The notes under the pieces are model-generated. The model saw nothing but the letters and a program-made list of their open reading frames with translations, searched no databases and was not told the origin of the DNA. 64,000 bases of DNA from Curvularia sp. ZM96 (taxonomy: Eukaryota > Ascomycota > Dothideomycetes > Pleosporales > Pleosporaceae): the NCBI GenBank assembly GCA_022457065.1, contig JAJGBQ010000001.1, positions 1,860,001 through 1,924,000 on the forward strand, written 5' to 3'. This document shows, piece after piece, positions 32,873-44,936 of this stretch; the first letter of the stretch is position 1, and the number at the start of each line of letters is the position of its first letter. Both the position numbers and the translations under genes were made by a program.

Positions 32873-34981
32873 TTAAGACTCAAGCAGCTCTTTAGGTACG
32901 CAAGCAAATACGGTACTGACAACGGCCATTATAGCGCTGACAATGATCAGTACCCAGTTCATCATCTTCTCTCCGCTGGATATCTCTTTTCCAAAAAGCT
33001 TCAAATGGAACATCAATGGCAGAATGATGCAAATGCTAAAGCAAGCGACACTTCCGAGCAGTGTCATGATGCGGTCGAATGAGGGAAAAACAATGGCGAT
33101 GAAGACAAAAATGACAATGGTGATCATGCGCAGGAAGATCTTGAAAGCGCCTCGGGTGAGGCCGTCCATGCCGTCAATTGACGAGGACATGGATAGAGAG
33201 CGCGCGTCTAGTCCGAAAAGAAGCTCGAGCGTGCTAACAATGGGTCTGGCGTTGAGCGGGATCTTTGTCAACGGGATGATGGCAATGCAAACTGCAATGA
33301 AAACGGAAATTCCCTTTGGGAAACCCTCGGTCAGGAAGATGTTGCTCGTGATTTCTTCCAAGACGCCATCGCCAAACATGAGGATACCCGCGCATGCCAT
33401 TCCGACATCGATGATGTAGGTAAAGATGTAGGTTATGTTGACAGCCTTCCGGTACTTGTACGGGTGTCGCATGTCGCGGTAAATATTAGGGAAAACAGAA
33501 TGACCACCCCATGGGGACATGAGGAGACCGAAGGAGAGGGGAACGGTAAGCCAATTGTCGGGAAACAGGTACTGGGTCATTGGCTGACGTATAGAACCTG
33601 GGGCGTCGGGCTTTACAAGACCGTCGATCCAGATGGCAATTGTGACTAACAAAGGGTTAGTAGTCGGACTCTACGCGTGCAAGACTGTCAACTCACTTCC
33701 AAAGCAAGACATGACACCCAATACGGATGTGAATGACAAAAAGCGGAGAGGCAAGAAGCTCAGTGGGATCAAAATTACACCACACAAGAGTTTCCATTGC
33801 AAAATATCCCATCCTGGAATCAGCGCATCCATGCTGTCAGCAAATAGCACTACGAGTGCAACACAAGCGGCTAGCAACTCGAGAGAGAACAACAGGCTGA
33901 CAGCTATCCGGGCTTTTGAGCCATAGGAAACATATGCCAAGTCGGCAAACGTGATCAAAGAGCCATCGACGTCTAGGCATTTGGCAAGCAACTTCGCGGT
34001 GTAAGAGGTGACAACGGCTGACCATGCCAGGAAAATCATTCCAATGAGCCAGCCAGAGTACTTGAAGGCCAGAGGAAGCGTGAGCAGACCTACGCCAACG
34101 AGCACATTGACCGAATTGAAAATAGTCTGTGGCATGGTAGACTGGCCCACAACGACGTTGATGATGTGGCCATCCTCTTGGACCTGCTTGACGAGAAGCG
34201 GCTCTCGCTCTTGTTCGGGCTCTGTAGCACCCTTGAGTTGTTGCTCTGCGAACAATCGGCCAGCATGGCGCATCGAGGATTCGTTGACGCGCGAGCTCAA
34301 ACTGCCGTATGCAGTGCCGTAGCTCGAACCAAACGGCGACGTCAGCGACGGTTCAATCTGGAATATGCTTGATCCTCTTCCCCTCAGGCGCTGCTCGACA
34401 GTGTGGGGAAGCAGCTGTGTCTGCTCATTGACGCCTTGCTCTTCGTCTGTGACAGCATTGTCAGATGCGCGCCTTCCCTCAGTCTGCAAGGCATGGCGCA
34501 GAGCCGATCTCTGGTCTGGCACGGGAGTCGGCAGGTCGCTGCGGGCGAAATCAGAGCCATCCGTGTCGCCATCTTGGTCCTCTCCTTCGTCATGTTCTAC
34601 GCGGAAAGCGGGTCGCACGGGGGTGATTTCGAAGAAGCCTGCGGCACGCTGCCAGGATCGCGCGAAGTTGTTGATACTGTTGACACCGCCGGCATCTCCC
34701 AGTGCGCCAAACTGCTGGCCGATGGACGATCTGAGTGATTTATGTTAGCTTTGCGGCACGCGACATAGACAAAACCCGCCGAAAGGTCATGCTCACCGTC
34801 GTCTGCGCAGTTCAGTGGCCGCTTCCGACCAGCGTCCTCCGTTGGTTGCGTTGCTTTCTCCGCTTGGGCGCCGCTCGAGCTGGTCCCATTGCACGCGGCT
34901 GGCAGTATCCGAGTCGACCGATGCTCTGGCAGCGCCGTCGTAGGCGTCCCAGGTAGAGGGCTGCTTGCCTCTGATGTCCAT
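32873..34981 (-). CDS. AVT1: AVT1-like vacuolar amino-acid transporter
   Basis: Three exons on the minus strand (34981-34797, 34730-33697, 33645-32873) join in phases 2 and 1 to give 663 aa. The first about 270 residues are hydrophilic and disordered, as in yeast Avt1. The transporter core then starts with TIFNSVNVLVGVGLLTLPLA and carries about ten to eleven helices of the amino acid/auxin permease fold (for example VTSYTAKLLAKCLDVDGS, SFGLLMSPWGGHSVFPNIYR and KIPLNARPIV). Avt1 is an H+-driven importer of large neutral amino acids, Gln and others into the vacuole. The N-terminus and core both point to the Avt1 branch rather than Avt3/Avt4. It is divergent from eRF1. Confidence 0.88.
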
Positions 34982-35713
34982 GGCGAGTACGGGCTATCAG
35001 GCGAAAAACAGAAAACACGGTCCAGGGATGCAGGTGGAGCAGGAGGCTTGATATAGAAAAACTGGTTTGATTCAAACCCTGCAGGGAGGCGGGAGCTACC
35101 TGAATCAACGGCTGGCTATCGCCGGGTTGAGATTGCACCCTGTGGAGGCAAAGATAGCGACGACAGATCCATGACGGATGGCATTATATAAAGAAGCGCC
35201 GACCAAGGCTTTGCGCGCGCAAGCATCGAAAGACACAGAAGACCAGGAGCCGTGGACCGCTATCACGAGGGTCGCCAGGGCCCCCGCACCGTAGCCGTCA
35301 TAGGGAGCCCGCACGGGGGGAAGCTATGGCTGAATACGCGGATGGCGGCAGCCTCGCGCATCGTGCCTGCTGATTGGTCGCACAAGCGAGCCAATGGCAC
35401 GGCGTCCTGGCAGGCAACCACTGCGATGGGCGGCGTAAAGTGTGTGTGTGCCTGATGCCAGATATGACGCCTGCAGTGCGTGCACTCCCAGTCAGCCCGG
35501 ACAGCACAAATCTTTTTACCCTCGCCCGCCGGCTGCACTCAATCACCGCCCTGCTGCCCGTCTGCACTCTGCGAACGTGTGCTCGCAGAAGCCGTGCGTG
35601 ACACTACGTCGTCGCTTGCTGCCCCTGCCCCTCCGCAGCTCAAGAAAATCTCTCGACCCCACCGAGCCTGCCCACCTCACCCTCTCTAGCACACCCACAA
35701 AGACACCGCGACC
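34982..35713. promoter_or_regulatory. divergent promoter region AVT1 / eRF1
   Basis: About 730 bp between head-to-head genes. ATTGG (35373-35377) and CCAAT (35391-35395) form an inverted pair of CCAAT boxes, the target of the HAP/CBC complex. A CT-rich leader precedes the eRF1 start. Confidence 0.5.
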
Positions 35714-37197
35714 ATGTCCGGGAAGAACGAGCAGCCCAACGAGGCGGAGAAGAACATTGAGATCTGGAAGGTCAAGAAGCTCATCAAGCGTCTTGAGGCC
35801 GCCCGCGGAAATGGCACATCCATGATTTCGCTCATTATCCGTATGTCACCGCCGCGCAGCGAGCTGTCGAGCCTCTGAGCCACCGACTGACTGTCCAAAG
35901 CCCCCAAGGATCAGATTTCGCGCGCTGCAAAAATGTTGGCTGAAGAGTTTGTACGTCTGCCCGTCTGACGCCCGCCCGCCATAACCAACGACTAACGTGC
36001 GTGCGCCCAGGGTACTGCCTCCAACATCAAGTCTCGTGTCAACCGTCTCTCCGTCCTGTCCGCCATTACTTCCACCCAGCAGCGTCTGAAGCTCTACTCC
36101 AAGGTCCCGCCCAATGGGCTCGTTGTCTACTGTGGTGAAATCATCACCGCCGAAGGCAAGGAGCGCAAGATCAACATCGACTTTGAGCCCTTCAAGCCCA
36201 TCAACACCTCGCTTTACCTCTGTGACAACAAATTCCATACCGAGGCCCTGAGCGAGCTGCTCGAGTCGGACCAGAAGTTTGGTTTCATCATCATGGACGG
36301 AAACGGTGCCCTCTTCGGTACCCTGTCGGGAAACACGCGTGAAATCGTTCACAAGTGAGTCAACGACCCATTACCTCGGTACGTCCTCATGCTAACAACA
36401 CCAGGTTCTCGGTCGATCTTCCCAAGAAGCACGGCCGTGGTGGTCAGTCCGCTCTGCGTTTCGCCCGTCTGCGTGAGGAAAAGCGTCACAACTACGTCCG
36501 CAAGGTCGCCGAATTGGCTGTCCAGAACTTCATCACGGCCGACAAGGTCAACGTCGCCGGTATCATTCTCGCCGGTTCTGCCGACTTCAAGAACGACCTG
36601 AACCAGTCCGACCTGTTCGACAACCGCCTGCAGTCCAAGGTCATCAAGGTTGTCGACGTGTCTTATGGAGGCGAAAACGGCTTCAACCAGGCTATCGAAC
36701 TCGCGGGCGAGACTCTCAGCAACGTCAAGTTCATCCAAGAGAAGAAGCTCATCAACGAGTACTTTGACCACATCTCCAAGGACTCTGGCAAGGTCTGCTA
36801 CGGTATCGATGACACCTTGAAGGCTTTGGAGGCTGGTGCGGCCGAGACTCTCATCGTCTTTGAGAACTTGGAAATCACTCGCTGGGTCCTCAAGAGCTCT
36901 TCCGGCTCGGAAATCATCCTCCACACTACCAAGGCCCAGGAAGAAGACCGAAGCATCTTCATGGACAAGGAAACTGGCCAGGAAATGGAGGTCATTGACC
37001 AGGGCTCCATGCTTGAATGGCTTGCTGAGAAGTACCGTGACTTTGGTGCCAATCTCGAGTTTGTCTCGGATCGTTCTTCCGAGGGCAACCAGTTCGTCAA
37101 GGGCTTTGGTGGTATCGGCGCCATCCTGCGTTACGCTCTCAACTTTGAACAACTTGCCGAAGTCGATGACGATGAAGACGAGTTCTACGATGATTGA
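35714..37197 (+). CDS. SUP45: eukaryotic translation release factor 1 (eRF1)
   Basis: Four exons (35714-35840, 35901-35950, 36011-36354, 36405-37197) join in phases 1, 0 and 2 to give 437 aa, the family's length. Stop-codon reading motifs are present in the N domain: TASNIKS (NIKS about residues 64-67) and YLCDNKF (YxCxxxF). The M domain has the universal GGQ within [20 protein letters not shown] (GGQ about residues 186-188), which triggers peptide release. The C domain, which binds eRF3, ends with the usual acidic tail. Every key residue I could check is intact. Long open frames on the opposite strand are shadows of biased codon use. Confidence 0.97.
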
Positions 37198-38021
37198 CGG
37201 TTGTGCGCCCTCGCTGACTGCGAGGTAGCGTCTCCACTCGTTTCGAGTGACGGAACGTCCGCTACCCGCGCGAAAAGTCAAAACGACGTGTCCAGAGTCA
37301 AGACCGGAGTAGTCGAAGCAACGACGCTTCGCCTCTCCAGATTGTAAGATGGGAGTGCCTACGGAGGGTTTGCAATGTATGTCTAGGAGGTGCTTGTCGA
37401 CAAACCCCCACTAATGGCGTCCAGGTCGACCAACACCCATTCTTACCACGACCCGCTCTCGCTTGCACAGAGAGGCAGCAGTCTCGCCTATGACTCAGCC
37501 TCTTCAAAATCCGGTCCGAGAAGCTCTATCTTAGCTGTTGTCAGGACCAAAAATGAGTGGCATTCTGAAGGATGGTTATTGTCTTTGATCGGCTGCGACT
37601 CTCTCCAGAAGTAGTCCCAACGGGAAGGAAGGAGGAAACGCAGATTGTTCGCCTATATGCACCAGCTCGTCGCTCGCTCAAGTTTAGCTGAATCAAAAAT
37701 GCCCTTTGCAAAATATTTCCTGACAATGAGTTGTGACCGTGCGCTTGAAAGCTACGGATGCGCTTACCTGTATTTGACCTGATGGCCGACGTGACGTAGT
37801 CTTGCGCCCTGTATGTACTTTTGTTTAATGCGCTGTAACTAAATGTACTTTTTGGCTCAATGCGCCCTACGTGTACTTGTCTGAATGTCTGAAAACACTA
37901 CTAGGATGATCTTCCGTCAGCTAGCGCCGATACCGGGTTCCGACGTCGTTCCGAAGTTTATATATCCACCCTTCGTACTTTGGAGTTGAGCTATATTCAA
38001 TACTTACTCGCAGCAGCAAAT
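37198..38021. other. intergenic region with short tandem repeats
   Basis: No gene. Three imperfect tandem units beginning TGCGC lie at 37803-37887, shortly before the PHA2 start. Confidence 0.5.
37803..37887 (+). repeat. three imperfect tandem units of about 26-32 bp
   Basis: Units start at 37803, 37829 and 37861. Each opens TGCGC and contains a GTACTT core (ATGTACTTTT, ATGTACTTTTT, GTGTACTTG). They end about 135 bp before the PHA2 start codon, so they lie in its promoter. Confidence 0.55.
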
Positions 38022-39370
38022 ATGGCGGACAAGCCAGTCGTCGCCTATCTAGGGCCAGAGGGCAGCTATACGCATCAGGTGAGTCACGCATTTTAGGCAT
38101 TTTTGTGTCAATTGATGTCTTTCCCATCTCTCCTTTGACAGGCATGGTTTAGTCTTTGGCTTTATCATCTCCTTTGACGTCTTGAATTATCGTTGTTCTT
38201 TTTTTTCTTCGACGGAGAATCTATGAAGACTGATACTACCATTCATCGTCTTCCATTATACTTGTGTCCATTCTCTCTCAAGTTCTTGTCTCACTTACGC
38301 AATCTCCTTCATCTCTATCTTTGCTGTATATCTCTTTCGTATTCATCGACCCTTGTCCATTCTCTCATTTTCCAAGGAAAACCTCAAAATCTCACTACCC
38401 CTCCTACCAGGCCGCCCTCTCCACCTTCCCCCAACAGGACGACACACCATCCGCCACACTCACCCCCCTCGTCACAATCGAAGATGTCTTCTCCGCCGTG
38501 CAATCCGGTACCGCGCACCGGGGCGTCGTTCCCTTTGAAAACAGCTCCAACGGCAGCGTAGTCTTCACACTCGATCTCTTCGCTGACACGCAGTCCAAAT
38601 ACCCAGACATCCTTGTCTGCGGGGAAGCCTACGTAGCCGTCCGGCACTGTCTGCTAGGCTACTCCAATCCTAACCCAAAGAGCAAAACAAGCGCTACACC
38701 ACAAGAAAGCAAACAGCAGAATGAATCTGATATTGATCTATCCCACATCTGCCGCATCTACTCCCACCCACAAGCTTGGGGCCAGTGCAAAAAGTTTCTG
38801 AATACGTACCTTAAGACCGCGGAGCGCCACGACGCCAGCTCCACCTCCAAAGCCGCTGAAATCGCAGCCGCCGATCACTCTGGGGCTTCAGCCGCACTCT
38901 CCAGTATCGTCGCGGCACAGTTGTTTGGCCTTGATGTCCTAGCCGAAGGCGTAAACGATAAATTGGGAAACGCGACACGCTTCTTAGTCATTCGACGACG
39001 GGGACAACCCGATGATCATGATCAGCAGCAGCAGCAACAGGAACCAAGTTTCAACAACGAAAATGACAAAGAACGTAATATAGAAGAAGCAACCGGCTCC
39101 TGGAAATCTCTCATCACCTTCACAGTCGAGCACGATAATCCCGGTGCACTGGCAAATTGCCTGAGTGTTTTTGCGCGCCAGGGGATCAATCTGACGTCGA
39201 TTAATACCCGGCCGAGTGGAGTCAGGAATTGGGATTACATCTTCTTTGTCGAATTGAAAGGGAGGAGGATGGATGGGAAAGAAGGGGCGGTAAATAGGGC
39301 GTTGGAGGAGTTGGAGGGCGTGTGTAAAGGGTTTCGGTGGTTGGGGAGTTGGGAGAATAGACTGACTTGA
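38022..39370 (+). CDS. PHA2: prephenate dehydratase PHA2
   Basis: Two exons: 38022-38078 (MADKPVVAYLGPEGSYTHQ) and 38411-39370, with a 332-nt intron that is long for this genome, joined in phase 0; 338 aa. The catalytic domain shows YLGPEGSYTHQAAL, the VPFENSSNGSV loop and the GNATRFLVI segment with the essential Thr-Arg-Phe. A poly-Gln/acidic linker leads to a C-terminal ACT domain (HDNPGALANCLSVFARQGIN, NTRPSG), which in this family binds phenylalanine for feedback control. The enzyme turns prephenate into phenylpyruvate, the last step specific to phenylalanine. Exon 2 also carries an insert after LLGYSNPN that is not in bacterial enzymes. Confidence 0.93.
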
Positions 39371-39705
39371 GGCTGGATGTTATTTTTTTCTCTCTCTTTT
39401 TCCTTAAGGGGTACCACTGCCCATAGGTGCGGGAGGTGTTATAAACGCAAAAAAATGTTTGGTCAAGGTAGAAAGAAAAAGTTATTCAAGTCCTATCAAA
39501 ACCACGTATATATTCTGTGCAATGAGGAAAGGACTTGCTATGATTTCACGTATTCCATTCTTGCAAGAGAAATATTTAGCATTCTGTAATCACGAATGCT
39601 ACGGTAAGGCACAATGCATCGTCCTTTCACCAATCCATCTATTCACTCTCGTTCACTCATAACTCCTTTTATTTCCAGACGACTTCACTGAAACTGTACC
39701 CAGAT
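39371..39705. other. convergent 3' region PHA2 / SerRS
   Basis: Only 3' flanks of two convergent genes; nothing else seen. Confidence 0.5.
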
Positions 39706-41809
39706 TTATTTGGTACGGTCGGGGAGGGGCTTGTCGTCCTTGGGCGTCCTCCACTCCTTGACATATGGCAGGAACTCAGGCTGGCCCGGGATGTATTTCC
39801 TCAGAACCTCAGGGACGACGAAACCTTCAGGCGTTTGGTAGTTCTCCAGGATACAGCATAGTGTTCGCTCAGTGGCACAGACTGAAGTTTTGTTAATAAA
39901 CAGCTTCCATGATCAGTGTAGAGAACTTACGAGTGCCGTTGAGTGCGTGGACGTACTCCTTGCGAGTCGCGTTCAACTTCTTGATACCATGCCTAATCTC
40001 CAACTCGCGCGTCTGGTAGTCGGTGCAGTTGGAAATAGAGACCAGCTCCTTGTACTCTCCGCCACCAGTGACAGGGAACCAGGCCTCGAGGTCGCGCTTC
40101 ATCGAGGCTGCGTTGTTCAGGGCTCCAGAAACAATGGCAACGACCTGGTAGGGCAGGCCAAGGCTCTGGTAGAACTCCTCCGAGTTGGCAAGCATCTCGT
40201 CAAATGCTTCCCACGACTTCTCGGGATGTGTGAGGAGGAACTGCTCGACCTTCTCAAACTGGTGTATCCGGAAAATACCCCATGCGTCCTTTCCGTGCGA
40301 TCCAGCCTCTTTCCTGAAGTTTGTTGAGTACCCAGCGTACTTGATCGGCAGCTGGTCGCTGTGCAGCCACTCCTCGGAGTGGAGGGCGGAGATGGGCTGT
40401 TCTGAAGTGGCAATGAGGTATTTGTCGGTCTCTGGTTTATCCTTGCTCTCGGTGACCTTGTACAGTTCCTCGTCGAAGTCAGAGAGTTGTGCTGTCTTGG
40501 CCATCTGGTCCCGGAGCATGAAGAAGGGCGGCTGGTTGGGGGTGAAGCCTTTCTTGAACTAGGGACAGATTTTAGTATTGGTCATGGACGGATGCGAGAT
40601 ATAGACACCTACCAGGAACTCTAGACCATAGTTGATCAGTGCTTGGTTGAGGAAGACACCGTATCCAGTCAGGCACTAGAAGCATACACAAATTAGCAGA
40701 TGCTCAACGTTACGACGATGCTGGAGGCAACCAATCCCTAGCCATGCTTGCCTGCTTTCCGTGCGGAAGCGGAGTCGACATAAGGAAAAAGCTAGTTGCA
40801 GATTTGGAGTTGACATACTACGCACAAATTAGTATAAAAGTCCATGTAGCGCAAGGGGCCATTTGTTAACATGCGCAGCGCGCATTTTTTTCAAAGCATA
40901 GCCAGTTCTGGGTATTCTTACCGTATCCTCTGTGACCGACGATCTTGGTGCCTCGCTCAGGATCGTAACTGCATTATAAACTCAGCATGAGTGCGGCAGA
41001 CCTTCAACGGGTAAAGATGTTCACGCACCCGTCCAGCCTAGCCAACACACCGTGGTGTGGTATGCCGTCCTTCTTAGGCTCTGCTTTCCGCGCCTCAGGG
41101 GCCCATGTCTTCAGAACAGCATTGTTGTCCTCGTTGTCGCTGACCGGAACATCCTTGTACACGTAGTTGCCCACTGACTTTGCCTTTGCATGCAGCTTCT
41201 GGAGTTTTGCGTGGGCCTCTGCTTCCTGCTTCTTCTTGGACTCCTCAAGCTGCTTCTTCTCCTCGAGCAGGTCGTCGGCGTTCTCCTTGGCCTTCTTCTT
41301 GGCTCCAATCTGCTTTTGTACGGCGTTGATCTTTGATCCTATCTGGGTCGCTTCATATTGGGTGCGGCGGTGGTCTGTAGCGAATCAAAGTCAGAATTGA
41401 CCTTGCGTATGAGTTTACGGGCTTTTCCTTGCCTTCGAAGTCGGCAATGATCTCGTCCACAATCTCTACCGGTGCGTTGCGCTTCCTCTGGGAATCACGG
41501 ATTTTCTGTACGGAGAATTAGCCGCCCGAACAGGTCGCGCGAGCATCTTTGAGAAATACGCACTTCCGGGTCGCCGCCGCGCTCCTTGATGAAATCGTTT
41601 CTGTATAAGGAAATTTTGTCAGCCCGTTTTCATGGTGCCCGCGTGGCATTTTCCAGTTTGCAATGCCTATCCTTCTCCCACTTTCAATGTGCAAGCCCCT
41701 CCAAACCCAACTCATCGGGCATATACCCCTCTCTTTACACATATAGCGCATTCTCCTCAGAACGAAAAAGGAAAAAAGAATAGAAAGATCGAACCCACAT
41801 GTCAAGCAT
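39706..41809 (-). CDS. SES1: cytosolic seryl-tRNA synthetase
   Basis: A minus-strand gene with eight exons by my model: 41809-41799, 41600-41564, 41505-41433, 41374-41029, 40968-40922, 40675-40613, 40558-39931 and 39881-39706. The start reads [16 protein letters not shown] across the first two exons, as in yeast Ses1. A Lys/Glu-rich coiled-coil arm (tRNA-binding, about residues 50-110) is followed by the class II catalytic core: [65 protein letters not shown] (motif 2) and [19 protein letters not shown] (motif 3). It ends in a basic tail. The third intron uses a GC donor (41432-41431). The junction between 40922 and 40675 does not keep frame with canonical sites, although GHRGY and CLTGYGVF should be adjacent; a missed microexon or an indel is possible. 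Confidence 0.9.
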
Positions 41810-42914
41810 CTTGTCTCGCGTTCACGCTGTATTGTGGGGAGCAAGCAATCGCGCGTCGTCGTGCGAGTTTGTGTCAAAAGCTGTCCAGAGGGTGGACTCA
41901 TCAATCAGTGTGTCCCGCACAACCAGGTTGCAGGGATCATGTCCAAAGGGCCCGCACTAGACCCGGATTGGGACAAGCGCAAAGGGAATCAGAGCACTAA
42001 CCACAATCGCACCGGGGAGTCCTTTGAAATGAGATCTCAGCAATCGATGCCTTTTCAAGAAATTGCCACATGGGGAAAGCGTCTTGGGTGTGTGGGAGCC
42101 AATCAGTGCAGCATGGTAGGGGAGAGGCTACATGGTGGGCGGTGACGGATTTGAGCGGAGAGGCGGAGCAGGAGAGATAGTAGTAGATGGCACTGGGCAC
42201 ATGAGGCCGCACAGAGCTCTAGGTCCCAAACTACCAAATCGAGTAGGCGCTCTCCAAAAGACTGTGGAATGTAGTAGGTTTTCTGTCAAAGCTTCAGAGC
42301 TGCCTAAACGAGATCTGTGGGTTGGCTTGGGGGTGGTCGGTGCATGGGCAAAAGGCAAGCCAGGCATGTGCGTAGTGTGGAGCTATGGTCAAGAAAGCAG
42401 GGTCGAGGGGTGGCTGGCGGTTATGCCAGACTAAACCAAGCCAGCCGTGTACGCGTGCCAGATGTCAGCTAGGAAAATCATATGCACCATCTAGAGTTGT
42501 AAACTAAACGTTGAGCATTACCAGCCATGACAGCCGTCAGACGTAGTGATGGAGCAACACTGCTAGTCGAGATCCCAGATACAACGCCTTATGCCACCCA
42601 CCCCGCACCATTACGCCATTACGTACCTTGGCTCCCATGAGGAATACGAAAGCCATGTCCGCGTAAGGAAAAAAAAAGTCGTGAATGTCCAATCAGCCAA
42701 CCGTCTATAACCATCTAGAGATCAAGGAAAAATGGCACAACCCCGCCCTAGTCTTTCTTCAGCAAGACTTTCTTCAAATGAACCACCGGATGCTTCAGCA
42801 TGTCCTTTCGTTCCTGTCGTCTCTTCTTCTTGTCATCACGCTCTTGCTGGATCTCTTGGTACTTGTCCACTGGGATGCCTTGCGTGGTGCGCTCATGTCA
42901 GTCAAGAAAGCCAA
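41810..42914. other. 1.1-kb region, no gene supported
   Basis: Upstream of SerRS and downstream of Rheb. Frames up to about 100 codons lack motifs. Part of it is likely Rheb 3' untranslated sequence. Confidence 0.45.
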
Positions 42915-43788
42915 TTACATGACTGTACACTTGCTGCCACCAGCAGGCTCACCAGGGTTCTGAGATCTCTCCACCTCAGCAACCATGAGCTCAAAAGCCT
43001 TTTGGACGTTCTCGTTGTAGCGTGCGCTGGCCTCGGTCCAGGCGCATTTGAACTCGGCGGCGAGAGCGCGGCCGTCTTCGGGGGTGACTTGGCGTTGTTC
43101 GGGACGCAGGTCGGACTTGTTGCCTACAATAACGAGGGGAACCCATTCGACGGCCTGATGTGCATTGCGTTAGCCTTGCCGTCTTATGGGATCATTGAGG
43201 GTAACATAGGATTGAGATCGTACCAGGTGGTTCAGAATCTTATCCCGGATGATGCGTGCCATCTCAAAGCTCTGCTTACTAGCTACCGAGTAGACAATCA
43301 TGTATCCATGGATGCCAATGAAATGCTTCGAGTTAAGAATGCTGTACTCATCCTGGACAGTAGCACCCAAGTCAGCGGAGTGCTCTTCTTGTTGATAGGC
43401 GAGCCCAGGTCGGAGTCAAGGCGTGTTCCAGACGCGGCATGCACAATGCAGCGCAAGAGTGGGGTGCGGAGTTGGGCCAGACTACGCGGCGCGGGGAGAA
43501 AAGAAAACCTCACGTACCTGTCCAGCCGTATCGATAATCTCGGTGGCATAGTCCTGGTTCTTGTACTTGATCATTTTGCTAAAAGTGTTTTCAATGGTGG
43601 GATAGTAGCTGTCGACAAAGTGGCCGTCGACGAATTGCACCGTCATACTCGACTTGCCTGGGCAGAGGGAAATGTCAGTATGCTGTTTGCTGGGACTTGC
43701 ATGTGAAGGTTGCGCAAGCGACGCGCCACGACGTACCGACTGCTCTGCTGCCGACGATGGCAATCTTTCTCTGCTTGGGGGGCGCCAT
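42915..43788 (-). CDS. RHB1: Rheb-family small GTPase
   Basis: Four exons on the minus strand (43788-43737, 43657-43518, 43352-43224, 43154-42915) join in frame to give 186 aa. G-box motifs are complete: P loop GSRAVGKSS (with Arg at the place of Ras Gly12, a Rheb hallmark), effector YYPTIENTF, DTAGQDEYS, NKSD and the EASA-type G5. It ends in CTVM, a CaaX prenylation signal. Rheb carries growth and amino-acid signals to TOR complex 1 on the vacuole in many eukaryotes, and in fungi also affects basic amino-acid uptake. Within this window it accompanies several translation genes and an AVT1-like transporter, but linkage is loose. Confidence 0.95.
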
Positions 43789-44936
43789 GGTGTTGCGGGG
43801 GTTCTAGCGAGGGGTGTGAGGATGGTGAACGAGTTGCCGGGGGTGGAATATGGGCGTCTCAGTCGTCAGTCGAGCGAAGGGGAGTAGCTGCCTAAGTTGC
43901 GTTTTGGTGGTTCGGGCCTGTCAATTGCCTGGAAGAGCTAGCGCCGGGATGACGCCGTCGAGATGCAGGCGATGATGATGTGTGAGGGGAGCGATGGAGC
44001 GAGCGTTCAAGAGAAGGTACGGGCGACGACGGTGAGAGAGGGAGGCAAGGTCACGGGTGCGGTGTCGTTGTGATAATAAAAAAAAAGGTCGAGGGCAAAC
44101 ACGAGGGCCGCGTGCGGATGCTGCAGCGCTGCTCCGGCGCAGCGTCGTGCATGTACAGGCGACGATAGTTGGGCAACCATGGGAAATCGCTTTGGGTTTG
44201 GCCCCAAGGCGCTGGCATCGGGCCTGGCCAGCGACCCCAACGAATCCCGGCCTTCTCGAAGCATTCATTTACGTATTGTCAATCCTGTCCAGTCTAGCGG
44301 CCATGGCTGCACCACACCACTCAACCTCAAACGGCCACTGCCGTCAGCCAGGCGCCTTTGCCTCTACACCACATCGTGACCTTCGACTGTCCGCCGTCGC
44401 CGACCTCCCGCAGCCCCGAACTCACTATCCACTAGCCGCAACCCTCTCGCTCGAGTCAAGGGCCACACAGACACATGCAGGCCTCGGTGCACATGGCGGC
44501 GTCGTTTTGATTGTCACGTCTCATCGCGGCTGCAACCCAATCCCTTACAGGCCGTCTTGTAATTTTGCTCCGACGGCAAACCTCTCCACATGCCGGCTGT
44601 TGCGTCACTTCATCCGCTTCCCTGGGTCCTCGCCCAGCCTTACGCCTGTGTGCGGGCTTACTGGGCTACCCCCATTTAGCCTCGACTGCATACCCGCCCC
44701 GAACACGGACGCATAAACAGCCGTCGACAGACGGCACATTACTCGATTAGTGACTCTGTAGATGCCCATGTCTGCAACTGCATAGCCCGTCTCCATCTAC
44801 CCGTCCGCCTATAGCTAACAAGTTCATCAAGCTCGGGTATCATGCCATCAATATCAACGCCTTGTCTCAATGCAAAACATGCTTGCCGCACACAAGGCAA
44901 GACGACCAAATTACTCGTCATGCAAACTCCATCCCA
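43789..44936. other. Rheb upstream region and WAPL 3' flank
   Basis: A 219-codon open frame on the plus strand (44057-44716) has no motif and is taken as chance. No other gene or repeat was seen in this 1.1 kb. Confidence 0.45.

Noticed and set aside
36349..37281. 310-codon frame opposite eRF1
   Set aside because: A shadow of the strongly codon-biased eRF1 exon.
44057..44716. 219-codon frame upstream of Rheb
   Set aside because: No motif, low-complexity residues and position in a promoter region.
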